A DNA stretch of 64,000 nt, from assembly GCF_030811655.1 (NCBI RefSeq), contig NZ_JAUSRE010000021.1, forward strand, positions 1-64,000, given 5' to 3'. The notes below the pieces were generated by a model. The model worked only from the letters and a program-made list of their open reading frames with translations. It was not told where the DNA came from and searched no databases. Origin of the DNA: Pseudarthrobacter enclensis (lineage in GTDB: Bacteria > Actinomycetota > Actinomycetes > Actinomycetales > Micrococcaceae). Every line of letters begins with the position of its first letter. The first letter of the stretch is position 1. Below are positions 42,247 to 50,252 of this stretch, piece by piece. The position numbers and the translations under genes are program-made.

Positions 42247-43704
42247 TTAGAAGCCTCTTGCGACGGCGGCGGCTGCGGCGAGCCAGGCTCGTTGGGTGGC
42301 TGGCTGGAGTGCGTCGTAGCGGATGGGTCCGTTGACCAGGGCGGGGTCGTAGGGGATGCGGACAACGGCTCGTACATGGGGGGCGAAGCCGTCAGCGATC
42401 CGTCGCGCCTCGTCCTTGGCGCGCTTGAGCGCATCACCGCTCATGCTGCGCTTGGCGTCGGTGGACTCGGACACGATCACGACGGCGTTGCGGGCCAGTT
42501 CGGCGTCGTGGCCGCCGCGGGATTCGAGGGTTTGGAGGGTCAGACGCGCCGCTTCGGCGCGGTCTTCGATCGCTGTCACGGGGACCACGAGCTGGTTAGT
42601 GTGGTGGATCATTCGCCGCCAGTTGGCCGCGCGGGCCGTGTTTCCAGAGTCCATGACGATCAGACGGTAGTAGCGGGTGAGTACCTGGTGCGCGATGTCC
42701 ACTTCCTCTGCGGTCACTTCGTGGTCGCCCTCCTCGTTTTCGTCCGAGCGCAGGACGTCGAACTTGTCTGAGGTCTGGTGGTGGACGAACTGGGCGATCT
42801 CGGCTGCTTGGGCGCTGGGGGAGAGCAGAGCCTGGGATGAGTCGATGAGGTCCAGGACGCTGTTGTCATGACCGCCCTTTTCGGTACGCCAGCCGAGGGT
42901 GCCCTGTGATTCGTTGTTATCCCAGGCGACAGTCGCCGCGCCGCTGTAGCGGGCCAGGATCGCGCTAAGCATGACCACAGTGGGGGTCTTGTTCGCTCCG
43001 CCCTTGCGGTTGACGACAGCTACGGTGCGGGGGCCGGGCCAGTGCTGGCTTACTGTGCGGATGTCCTCGCGTTGGGCCAGCTCTTCAGGGGAGGGGTCCA
43101 TGCGGAAGCCGAGGCGGCTGAGAGCGCCGCGCCAGCCGCGCGTGGCTGGCTGGAGCACGGGCGCGCTGATGAGGAACGATGTGTCTTTCAGGCTGCGCCG
43201 TGTGGCAGGCGCCTCAGCGGCTGCTGTGGAGCCCGGCGCGGGCCCCTGGGCTGAGTCCGTGACAGCTGCACCGAAGGTCACCGGCGCAGGGTCGGTAGGG
43301 CGTGCCGGCACTTCTTTGGCCGGAGAGGCATCGGGAGCCGAGGCTGGTGTAGGAGTAGGCGCGGCAGTAGTCGTGGCCTTGGCTATTCCGGGCGAAGGGG
43401 TGGCCGTAACGGTCAAGGTGTCCTGCTCCCGCTTCGGGGTGGGCTTGATCGGTGCGGCCTCGCTGACGACGCCATCGGGGGAGACGATGATGAGGCCTTG
43501 ACCGTCCGGATCGGTGGTGCTGACGCGGACGGGTCGGCCGAGCTGAGCAGCGGTTTCAGAGATGAGGCGTAGCGCCTCGCCCAGGACAGCGGCTTCGTCG
43601 GCGGCCTCGATCGCGTGGGAGGTCCCGTTGATGGTGACTTCGCCGGTTCCGTTCGTCCGCAGAACGGCGTTGATCTTGGGGAAGTCGAGTGCTTGAGTTT
43701 CCAT
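42247..43704 (-). CDS. MinD/ParA-like ATPase of the conjugation cluster, altered P-loop
   Basis: 485-aa protein. The first 200 residues are low-complexity Ala/Pro/Thr-rich after a short folded start (TGEVTINGTSHAIE). The C-terminal 270 residues are a ParA/MinD fold with VAVVNRKGGANKTPTVVML near residue 232, VAWDNNESQGTLGWR (Walker A'-like) and RLIVMDSGNTARAANW (Walker B). The P-loop reads KGGANKT where KGGVGKT is usual. Such ATPases accompany actinobacterial type IV secretion genes and may position the transfer machine. ATG 43704 sits 6 nt after AAGGA; an adjacent ATG at 43707 is too close. Confidence 0.75.
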   Translation of the reverse strand: METQALDFPKINAVLRTNGTGEVTINGTSHAIEAADEAAVLGEALRLISETAAQLGRPVRVSTTDPDGQGLIIVSPDGVVSEAAPIKPTPKREQDTLTVTATPSPGIAKATTTAAPTPTPASAPDASPAKEVPARPTDPAPVTFGAAVTDSAQGPAPGSTAAAEAPATRRSLKDTSFLISAPVLQPATRGWRGALSRLGFRMDPSPEELAQREDIRTVSQHWPGPRTVAVVNRKGGANKTPTVVMLSAILARYSGAATVAWDNNESQGTLGWRTEKGGHDNSVLDLIDSSQALLSPSAQAAEIAQFVHHQTSDKFDVLRSDENEEGDHEVTAEEVDIAHQVLTRYYRLIVMDSGNTARAANWRRMIHHTNQLVVPVTAIEDRAEAARLTLQTLESRGGHDAELARNAVVIVSESTDAKRSMSGDALKRAKDEARRIADGFAPHVRAVVRIPYDPALVNGPIRYDALQPATQRAWLAAAAAVARGF

Positions 43705-43713
43705 CATCTGTCC

Positions 43714-44229
43714 TTACTTTGTGCCGTTCGGGGGCGTGAAACGGTTGACCTGCCAGGGCTTGTCGGCTGCGCTGCGCAGCAGCTGGACGTCGTAGTCGCC
43801 GGCGTCGGTGGGAAAGACGACATGGCAGCCGAAACCGTTGTTCTCATCGATCTTGAGCTGGCCGGTTCCGGTGATCCTGGTGACCGGGATGTTGGCCGGG
43901 TCAACGTATTGGTAATCAGCGGTTGCTTGGGCGGTGAGGAGCTGGCCGAGCTCCTGGATCCATTCCTTGTCGGTGACAGTGGGACGGGCATACAGCGTCA
44001 TGGCCTCGGTCGCGGTTTCCAGCGCGGCTGTTTTGCTTGCCTCGTCCCAGACAATGCCTAGCGTGGCCGGTGCTGTGCCGCCGGGAGCTTGGGGCTTACC
44101 GCCCGCGCTGAGCGTGGCTGTGCTGGCGGCGGAAGCACTGGGCGATGGTTCCGCGGACGTAGAGCTGGATACCGGCGCGCATGCCGTGCACACGAGCAGG
44201 GCCGCGAGGGCTGTCAGGGCGCGTTTCAT
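43714..44229 (-). CDS. Transfer-region lipoprotein
   Basis: 171-aa secreted lipoprotein with signal MKRALTALAALLVCTACAPV and a lipobox LVCTAC or TAC-A, lipidation probably at Cys17. A Ser/Ala/Pro linker follows (to about residue 55), then a folded domain (LYARPTVTDKEWIQELGQLL, FGCHVVFPTDAGDYDVQLLR) resembling the small extracellular proteins that accompany actinobacterial T4SS. Overlaps the preceding lytic-enzyme gene by 4 bp. Likely a cell-surface component of the transfer channel. Confidence 0.72.
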   Translation of the reverse strand: MKRALTALAALLVCTACAPVSSSTSAEPSPSASAASTATLSAGGKPQAPGGTAPATLGIVWDEASKTAALETATEAMTLYARPTVTDKEWIQELGQLLTAQATADYQYVDPANIPVTRITGTGQLKIDENNGFGCHVVFPTDAGDYDVQLLRSAADKPWQVNRFTPPNGTK

Positions 44230-45308
44230 GGTTCCTCCGGTTGGTCGCTGCCGGGCAGGTAGAGAAAGGCGCTGGGAGTGCTGTTCTCTACGGTGCGGGT
44301 GTAGTAGGTGTGGTCGTTCGGGGCGGGGTTGCCGTTGTAGCCCTCTTCCAGGAAGCTGCCGTCACCGTTAACGGCTTTGACGACGGCGACGTGGCCGTAG
44401 GTGCCATCGGCGCCCCCGGTGCCGGGGGAGTACCAGACGACCGCTCCGACACGTGGCGTTCCACCGGTGGGCCAGCCCTTGGCGTCCCAGCCGTCTTTCC
44501 AGGTAAGGGCAGAGCCGAGCACGGCACCGTCAGGCCGGAAGGTGCCGTTCAGGACCTTGTAGGGGGCGGTGGTGCTGCCCAGTTGCTGGTTGACACGCCA
44601 GAGGGCGAAGTCGACGCATTCGCGGTTGAACATGCCCAGCGGGGATGGCTCATAGATCTTGGCCGTGCGCCAGGGCAGGTCATCGTCTTTGCCGGATTGG
44701 CCGGGGATCCCGCAGGAGCTTTCCCCGCCGGCATCGGTGATCGGCACGTCGCCCAGGGCGGCGACGACCTCAACGGCGGCCGCCCAGTAGGACTGGTAGT
44801 GGAACGGGTCGGCGTTGCGCTGGACCCTGTGCGCGGCCGTAGTAGGCTCGAGCTGTTCCCACCCGCTGACCTTCTGCAGGGCGGTAAAGAAGCTCGTCGC
44901 TGAAGTCGTTGGGTTCATGCGGTCCGCGTAAGACCCCCACGCGCCGTTGTCGCGCTGCTGGAACAGTCCCCGGGAGTCAGGGCCCGGGCCGTCGCCGTAG
45001 TCCAGGACACGCAGCCCGGATTCGCCCATGGCCGTCATGACACCGATTGTCTGCCCCCGGGCCGACAGGCCACGTGCTTTGCCTGCGTTGATGATCAGGG
45101 CCGCGTTCTTCAGTTGCTCGCCCTCGTAACCGGCAACAGCGACTTTGGGCAGCTGGCTTGCGTCAACGCTGACGCTGGACCCGGTTGGTGAGCAGACATC
45201 GGCCGCTGCCTGGGAGCCCCCGCCGAACAGGATGATGGACAGCACCAAGCCGACGGGTGCAAGGACGGCGCCGGCGACCAGCGCGGGCGCGCTCGTTCGT
45301 GATTGCAT
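44226..45308 (-). CDS. Peptidoglycan hydrolase (lysozyme-like plus CHAP), VirB1-like
   Basis: 360-aa secreted enzyme with an N-terminal membrane segment (ALVAGAVLAPVGLVLSIILF). A lytic-transglycosylase-like domain follows (AALIINAGKARGLSARGQTI, VMTAMGESGLRVLDYGDGPG, SRGLFQQRDNGAWGS; catalytic Glu in the MGESGL block). The C-terminal domain is CHAP-like, with Cys in FNRECVDFALWRVN and His in GHVAVVKAV. Such two-domain enzymes open the wall for the conjugation machine in Gram-positive T4SS. It is the first gene of the minus-strand arm. Confidence 0.85.
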   Translation of the reverse strand: MQSRTSAPALVAGAVLAPVGLVLSIILFGGGSQAAADVCSPTGSSVSVDASQLPKVAVAGYEGEQLKNAALIINAGKARGLSARGQTIGVMTAMGESGLRVLDYGDGPGPDSRGLFQQRDNGAWGSYADRMNPTTSATSFFTALQKVSGWEQLEPTTAAHRVQRNADPFHYQSYWAAAVEVVAALGDVPITDAGGESSCGIPGQSGKDDDLPWRTAKIYEPSPLGMFNRECVDFALWRVNQQLGSTTAPYKVLNGTFRPDGAVLGSALTWKDGWDAKGWPTGGTPRVGAVVWYSPGTGGADGTYGHVAVVKAVNGDGSFLEEGYNGNPAPNDHTYYTRTVENSTPSAFLYLPGSDQPEEP

Positions 45309-45344
45309 GTGTCCCCCTCACATCTGCTCGTCGGCTGCTGCGCC

Positions 45345-45635
45345 CTAGGGCTGATCCTCGTCGTTCACTTCTGGTGTCTGGCCCTTCCTGAGCGTGTTCC
45401 GGTTCTCCCAGACCCAGTCCTTGACTTGATCTCTGGCGATTAACCATGTCTTCTCGACTTGGTAAGCAGGAATCACTCCTGTTTGGAGCCAGCGGTAGAC
45501 GGTGTTCCGGGACAACCCGAAGATCTCTTCGAGGTCCTGAGGCGTAAGACGCTCCGGGTACTTGGCGAAGAGTGCTTCCAGGTACTTGGGGTCCACGCTC
45601 AGTCCGTCCCACCGCATAGAGCCATCGTAGACCAC
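45345..45635 (-). CDS. HTH DNA-binding protein between the two transfer arms
   Basis: 96-aa excisionase-type HTH: ERLTPQDLEEIFGLSRNTVY, RWLQTGVIPAYQVEKTWLIA, RDQVKDWVWENR, ending acidic. GTG 45635 or ATG 45617 could be the start; the N-terminus MRWDGLSVDPKYLEAL favours 45617. It sits in the divergent region between the two conjugation arms, so it probably controls one or both promoters, with the GGTACT repeats beside it as likely sites. Confidence 0.72.
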   Translation of the reverse strand: MVYDGSMRWDGLSVDPKYLEALFAKYPERLTPQDLEEIFGLSRNTVYRWLQTGVIPAYQVEKTWLIARDQVKDWVWENRNTLRKGQTPEVNDEDQP

Positions 45636-45640
45636 AAATT

Positions 45641-45676
45641 GGTACTGTGATGTACTGGAAGTGACTGAAAGGTACT
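45641..45676. promoter_or_regulatory. GTACT repeats between the divergent transfer arms
   Basis: GGTACT (45641-45646), TGTACT (45651-45656) and GGTACT (45671-45676) in direct order, spaced 10 and 20 bp, i.e. on one face of the helix. A further GGTACC lies at 45718-45723. They suit cooperative binding by the adjacent HTH protein. Confidence 0.5.
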
Positions 45677-45760
45677 AAAGCTGTTGTTGGGGGTCACTTT
45701 TGGCCTTTCGTGTCGGATGGTACCGATACGATCTTTGCGGACATTAGTAGGGGATGTGAA

Positions 45761-46378
45761 ATGCCGGTCTCAAAGAATCGCTGGGTGACGCTCGGCGCAG
45801 AAATTATCGACGAACCCGTTTCAGCTATCCCGGAAGAGCCGCCTTTCATCCCTACGGGGGCGACGAGGCCACAGCTGAGTGTTCCGCAGCCGGATCAGGC
45901 GGACCGGCTTCCCCGAAGGAACGTTGCGGGGAGGGAACCGAGCTTCTGGTGGCTTGGCGTCCACGGCGGCGCGGGCGAAACGTCGCTTGCGCGCCTGGAC
46001 AAGAGAACCAAAGCCGCCGAGCATCAGTGGCCTTTGACGGCAGCCGGCTCCGTGATCGTCCTGGTTGCCCGGTCCAATATCCCAGGCCTTCGTGCGGCAC
46101 GGCTGGCGGCAACGGAATGGGCATCAAGGTCACTTCCCGGGATCCAGGTCGCCGGCCTGGTGGTCATGGCTGACGCTCCCGGACGGCTCCCCAGAGAGAT
46201 CCGCGACTTCGCTCGCGTCGTCGGTGGGGGAGTGCCCCACATGTGGCATTTCCCCTGGGTGGAGGCATGGCGCTACGGCCACGACGTCGCCACCGAGGAA
46301 CTTCCCAAAGAAGCCCGCACCACTCTCGAGCAGGTGCACATCGCAGTAACTGCCACCGCCGGACTCACGGCCAAATAG
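45761..46378 (+). CDS. DUF6668-like P-loop protein of the transfer cluster
   Basis: 205-aa protein. PSFWWLGVHGGAGETSLARL near residue 60 resembles a degenerate P-loop (GGAGETS); SVIVLVARSNIPGLRAARLA and QVAGLVVMADAPGRLPREIR give the core strands and helices of a reduced MinD-like fold. I associate this with DUF6668, found beside actinobacterial conjugation genes. ATG 45761 has AGGGGA 7 nt upstream; the frame starts earlier but without a site. First gene of the plus-strand arm. Confidence 0.72.
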   Translation: MPVSKNRWVTLGAEIIDEPVSAIPEEPPFIPTGATRPQLSVPQPDQADRLPRRNVAGREPSFWWLGVHGGAGETSLARLDKRTKAAEHQWPLTAAGSVIVLVARSNIPGLRAARLAATEWASRSLPGIQVAGLVVMADAPGRLPREIRDFARVVGGGVPHMWHFPWVEAWRYGHDVATEELPKEARTTLEQVHIAVTATAGLTAK

Positions 46379-46391
46379 AAAGTAGAAACTC

Positions 46392-46679
46392 ATGTTGTTC
46401 TCCAAGGCCATGGAATGGTCAAGCCTTGCCATCACAGAGATACCGAACCCGGGCACAGGTGAAGCGCCTCCCGGCTCTGAAGGCGTACTGACGATGCTCA
46501 AGTGGCTCGCATGGATCGTGTTCGGCCTGGCCGTAGCGGGCATCCTGATCACAGCCGGAACGATGATGATCAACAACCGACGCGGAGAGGGCGGCGAGCA
46601 TGCCGGCCGTCTGGCATGGGTCCTCGGCGGGTGCATCCTGGCAGCCTCCGCTGGCGGCGTCGTAGGCGCCCTGGTCTAA
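46392..46679 (+). CDS. Small two-helix membrane protein, VirB2/TrbC-like
   Basis: 95-aa protein with a 35-residue soluble N-terminus and two hydrophobic helices (KWLAWIVFGLAVAGILITAG; WVLGGCILAASAGGVVGALV) separated by a short basic loop (NNRRGEGGEHAGR). Size and topology match the VirB2/TrbC pilin-like or TcpE-like subunits of T4SS. It precedes the VirB8- and VirB6-like genes, where such a subunit is expected. Confidence 0.68.
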   Translation: MLFSKAMEWSSLAITEIPNPGTGEAPPGSEGVLTMLKWLAWIVFGLAVAGILITAGTMMINNRRGEGGEHAGRLAWVLGGCILAASAGGVVGALV

Positions 46680-46691
46680 GGAACTTCAGCC

Positions 46692-47417
46692 ATGACTGAA
46701 CCGACAGTGAACGAAGACCAGAATCCGCTGACCAAACCTAAGTTCATCATCTCGGCCGTTGTCGTGGCGATCATTGTCGCGCTCGGGGTAATCCTGGCCC
46801 TGGTTCCCAGAGGCGGCGGAACGGCGTCCCCTGAACCGAGCTCCACCAACACGAGCACCAGCAGCGGCCAACCTACGGCATCGTCGGCGGCCAGCGTGTG
46901 CGGCCTGCCATCCGGCGACCAGGCCAAGCCGGCCACTACACCCGCCGACACCAAATGGGAATTGGTCGGCAAGATCGCCGCACCAACATCGCCCACGCAA
47001 TTCGGCCCCGGCAAGACCGAAGCCAACGGCCTCCGCTCCTGCTTCGCACACTCACCCATGGGAGCCCTGTACGCGGCGTCGAACGTCGCCGTACTGTCTG
47101 CTACAGGGAAGGCTCGACTGGTTTATGAGGAGCTAGCAGTCCCTGGACCCGAACGAGATGCACTGCTGAATCAGCCTGAGACGCAAGCGACATCAGCTGT
47201 GACAGCGCAAATCGCAGGCTTCCAGATCCGATCGTATGAAGCTGATCGCGCAGTGGTCGTTATTGCTGCAAAGGGCAGCAACGGTGCGCTGGTTTCCGTT
47301 CCTGTTCCGCTCCAGTGGCACGGTGGCGACTGGAAGGTTGTTGTTCCCGCAACCGGCAGCACGGGCGGGGGACAGATAAGCGACTTGTCCGGGTACATTC
47401 CCTGGTCTGGTGTCTGA
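46692..47417 (+). CDS. Bitopic conjugal transfer protein, VirB8-like position
   Basis: 241-aa protein: cytoplasmic N-terminus, one helix (FIISAVVVAIIVALGVILAL), a Ser/Thr linker, then an extracytoplasmic domain (TKWELVGKIAAPTSPTQFGP, GALYAASNVAVLSA, VSVPVPLQWHGGDWKVVVPA). The last block, a beta-strand pattern ending in 'W.GgDWkv', recurs in actinobacterial T4SS accessory proteins with a VirB8/TcpC-like NTF2 fold. Stop and the next start overlap (TGATG). The role as channel scaffold is inferred from topology and position. Confidence 0.7.
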   Translation: MTEPTVNEDQNPLTKPKFIISAVVVAIIVALGVILALVPRGGGTASPEPSSTNTSTSSGQPTASSAASVCGLPSGDQAKPATTPADTKWELVGKIAAPTSPTQFGPGKTEANGLRSCFAHSPMGALYAASNVAVLSATGKARLVYEELAVPGPERDALLNQPETQATSAVTAQIAGFQIRSYEADRAVVVIAAKGSNGALVSVPVPLQWHGGDWKVVVPATGSTGGGQISDLSGYIPWSGV

Positions 47418-48739
47418 TGGCCTGCGAAGGATGGGAGGCCTTCAGCATTGGCTGCCATGCAGGTGCGGCCTTAGAGGATGTCGCTAATGATGCCGTCAAG
47501 AACATGGCGAAAGCCATTGCCGATGCCGTTGGACAAACGGTACAAACTCTCGGGACTTTTTGGTTGAACGTAGGAACTCCCGCTCTGACCGCGGCCCCGG
47601 GAGGGTCCACGGCGAGTGACCCGGTGTTGTTCCTGCAGAACAGTCTCTACTTCTGGACCGCTTCCCTGGCTGTGATGTCTGTCCTCGTAGGTGCAGCCAA
47701 GATGACGATTGAGCGCAGGGGTGCACCCTTGCGGGATCTGGTGCGTTCGCTGGCGACCCTAATCGTCGTCTCCGGCGCCGGTGTGGCGGCAGTAGGACTG
47801 CTGACGGTCGCGGCGGATCAGTTTTCAGCCTGGATCATCACTAATTCCACGAACGGGACCTCGTTCAACGAGAACATCACGGCCCTGTTGGCGCTTTCGG
47901 CCACCAGCCCGATCGGCTCGATCATGATCATTCTCCTGGGGCTCATCGCGATTCTGGCCTCCGTAATGCAGATCGTGCTCATGATCATCCGCGGTGGCCT
48001 GCTCGTCATCCTGACCGGGATCTTCCCTACGGCTGCAGCTTTCAGTAACACCGAGGCCGGCAAGGGTTGGTTCCAGAAGTGCACAGCTTGGCTGATCGCT
48101 TTCATTCTCTACAAGCCCGCGGCCGCCATTATCTACGCGACGGCCTTCCAACTCAGCGGCAGCAAGATCTTCGGAAACGTTGGTGACGGCAAGGACTTCG
48201 GCTCCGCGCTCCTGGCAACGGTCACCGGACTGGCCCTGATGATCATTGCCTTGTTCGCCATGCCAGCCCTCATGCGGTTCGTCACCCCAATGGTTGGTGC
48301 TGTCGCTGGCGGCGGTGGCGCTCTGGCAGCAGGGACGGTCGGCGCACTGGCTTCCGGCGCAATCAGCATGGGCAGCGCCGGACGCGGCGGCGGATCATCC
48401 ACCAGCTCGACGACAACCAGCAGCACCTCGAACCAAAGCCCTGGATCGCAGGGCCCCTCGGGCACTGGCAGCCAAGGAACGGCAGGAACGTCCGGCACAG
48501 CAGGAACGAACGGCACCCGGGGTTCGGGAGCCACGGGTGCGCAACCAGGAACTGGCCCGGCAGCATCCTCCAGTGCCGGCAGTGGGGCTGCGGCCAGCGG
48601 AGCAGCCGCCAGCGGTGCAGCTGCGGCCACAGGTGCAGGCGGTGTCGCCGTACTGGCAGCACAGAAAGGCGTCGAAGCAGGCCGGGCCGCTTCCGGGGCC
48701 ATCAAAGACATGAGCGAAGAATCCACGGGGGGTGCCTGA
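47417..48739 (+). CDS. VirB6/TrbL-like polytopic channel protein
   Basis: 440-aa membrane protein with six or so helices between residues 70 and 310 (LVRSLATLIVVSGAGVAAVG, SIMIILLGLIAILASVMQIV, LMIIRGGLLVILTGIFPTAA, LALMIIALFAMPALMRFVTP). A long Gly/Ser/Thr/Ala-rich C-terminus (about 330-430) follows. The topology and the 'rgGlLviltgifPtaAA' block match the actinobacterial TrbL/VirB6 group. ATG 47417 overlaps the upstream stop; the longer frame from 47315 is not translated separately. Confidence 0.82.
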   Translation: MACEGWEAFSIGCHAGAALEDVANDAVKNMAKAIADAVGQTVQTLGTFWLNVGTPALTAAPGGSTASDPVLFLQNSLYFWTASLAVMSVLVGAAKMTIERRGAPLRDLVRSLATLIVVSGAGVAAVGLLTVAADQFSAWIITNSTNGTSFNENITALLALSATSPIGSIMIILLGLIAILASVMQIVLMIIRGGLLVILTGIFPTAAAFSNTEAGKGWFQKCTAWLIAFILYKPAAAIIYATAFQLSGSKIFGNVGDGKDFGSALLATVTGLALMIIALFAMPALMRFVTPMVGAVAGGGGALAAGTVGALASGAISMGSAGRGGGSSTSSTTTSSTSNQSPGSQGPSGTGSQGTAGTSGTAGTNGTRGSGATGAQPGTGPAASSSAGSGAAASGAAASGAAAATGAGGVAVLAAQKGVEAGRAASGAIKDMSEESTGGA

Positions 48740-48740
48740 A

Positions 48741-50252
48741 ATGGCAGCGATCGAGAACACATACAGGGAACCGACCTACGGCAACTGGCGACGTCCCCGC
48801 AAAGCGGGCATCGGCACCCTTGGTGGGCTGGCAACAGCCGGCTTGTTTGTCGGCCTCATCATCACAGTGATCTGTCTCTTCGTCGGCGGCTGGTTCGCCG
48901 GGCTCATTGCCCTGTTCATCCTTGGGGTGGCGCTGGCCGTCGTCTCGGTGACCGACAAGCACAACAAGTCCGTAGGGGAGCGGGTCTTCGCCCGGCTGGC
49001 GTTCCGCTCCGCGCGGCGCAGACGCGCCAATATCTACCGCTCCGGCCCGCTGGGGCTGACGCCTTGGGGCGAGTTCCAGCTGCCTGGGATCTCCGCCGGT
49101 TCCAAGCTTCACGAGTTCACCGACTCCTACGGACGCCCCTTCGCACTGATCCACCTTCCCGCCACCGCCCACTACACCGTTGTCTTCGGCACCCAGCCCG
49201 ACGGGGCGTCCCTGGTCGATCCCGAGCAGATTGATGCCTGGGTGGCTAACTGGGGCGGCTGGCTGGCCTCGTTGTCGAATGAACCTGCCGTCGTGGCTGC
49301 ATCCGTCACGGTCGAAACCGCACCCGATTCCGGGGCACGGCTGCGCAGGGAAGTTGAATCGAACATCCATGACAACGCCCCTGACATTGCCAAGGCCATG
49401 CTCCGCGAGGCCTTGAACACCTACCCGCAGGGATCGGCCACGATCCGCGCCTGGGTCGCGCTGACGTTCAGCGCCGCTGCCCGGGCCGGCGGCAAACGAC
49501 GCACCGCCGACGAGATCGCAAGGGATCTCGCCTCACGGCTTCCCAGCCTGACCGAGCGTCTGGAATCCACCGGCGCGGGTGCATGCGCGCCGTTGAACGC
49601 CCAGGAACTGTGTGAGGTTGTTCGGGTCGCTTACGACCCGGCAGCGGCCCGGCTCATCGACGAAGCCCACTACCAGGGCACACCCGTTGACCTGGACTGG
49701 GGCGATGTCGGACCGTCCGCCCACCAAGCCAACTGGGACGGCTACCGCCACGATTCCGGCCACTCTGTGTCCTGGACAATGACGGGCGCACCCCGCGGAC
49801 ACATCCTGGCATCAGCACTGGCCCGCCTGGTCGCGCCGCACGGGGAGATCGCCCGCAAGCGCGTCACCCTGCTGTACCGGCCGATCGAAGCCGGCCGCGC
49901 GGCCGCCATCGTCGAGTCCGACCAGACCAGCGCATTGACCCGGGCCTCCTCGACCAACCGGCCCACTGCACGCGCTCTGGTCGATGCGCGCGCTGCGCAG
50001 GCCACCGCAGCGGAGGAAGCCAAGGGGGCCGGGCTGGTCAACTTCGGCATGGTGGTCACGGCCACGGTGCTGTCCGCCCGTGACCTTGAGGACGCCGTCG
50101 CCGTGGTGGAGGGCAACCTCGGCCCATCGGCACGTCTGCTGTTGCGGCGCGCGTACGGCTCACAGGATTCTGCCTTTGCCGCGTCTCTGCCACTGGGGCT
50201 GGTCCTGCCCAAGCACTTGAAGGTTCCCGAAGAGATCCGCGAGGCCATGTGA
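48741..50252 (+). CDS. SCO6880-family transfer protein
   Basis: 503-aa protein with two N-terminal helices (GIGTLGGLATAGLFVGLIIT; VGGWFAGLIALFILGVALAV) in a PrgI-like arrangement. It continues with ARRRRANIYRSGPLGLTPWG and the long soluble part that characterises the SCO6880 family, which corresponds to the N-terminal half of VirB4. The following gene carries the ATPase half, so the VirB4 function is split into two proteins. ATG 48741 starts 1 bp after the upstream stop; GTG 48732 is possible. Confidence 0.85.
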   Translation: MAAIENTYREPTYGNWRRPRKAGIGTLGGLATAGLFVGLIITVICLFVGGWFAGLIALFILGVALAVVSVTDKHNKSVGERVFARLAFRSARRRRANIYRSGPLGLTPWGEFQLPGISAGSKLHEFTDSYGRPFALIHLPATAHYTVVFGTQPDGASLVDPEQIDAWVANWGGWLASLSNEPAVVAASVTVETAPDSGARLRREVESNIHDNAPDIAKAMLREALNTYPQGSATIRAWVALTFSAAARAGGKRRTADEIARDLASRLPSLTERLESTGAGACAPLNAQELCEVVRVAYDPAAARLIDEAHYQGTPVDLDWGDVGPSAHQANWDGYRHDSGHSVSWTMTGAPRGHILASALARLVAPHGEIARKRVTLLYRPIEAGRAAAIVESDQTSALTRASSTNRPTARALVDARAAQATAAEEAKGAGLVNFGMVVTATVLSARDLEDAVAVVEGNLGPSARLLLRRAYGSQDSAFAASLPLGLVLPKHLKVPEEIREAM

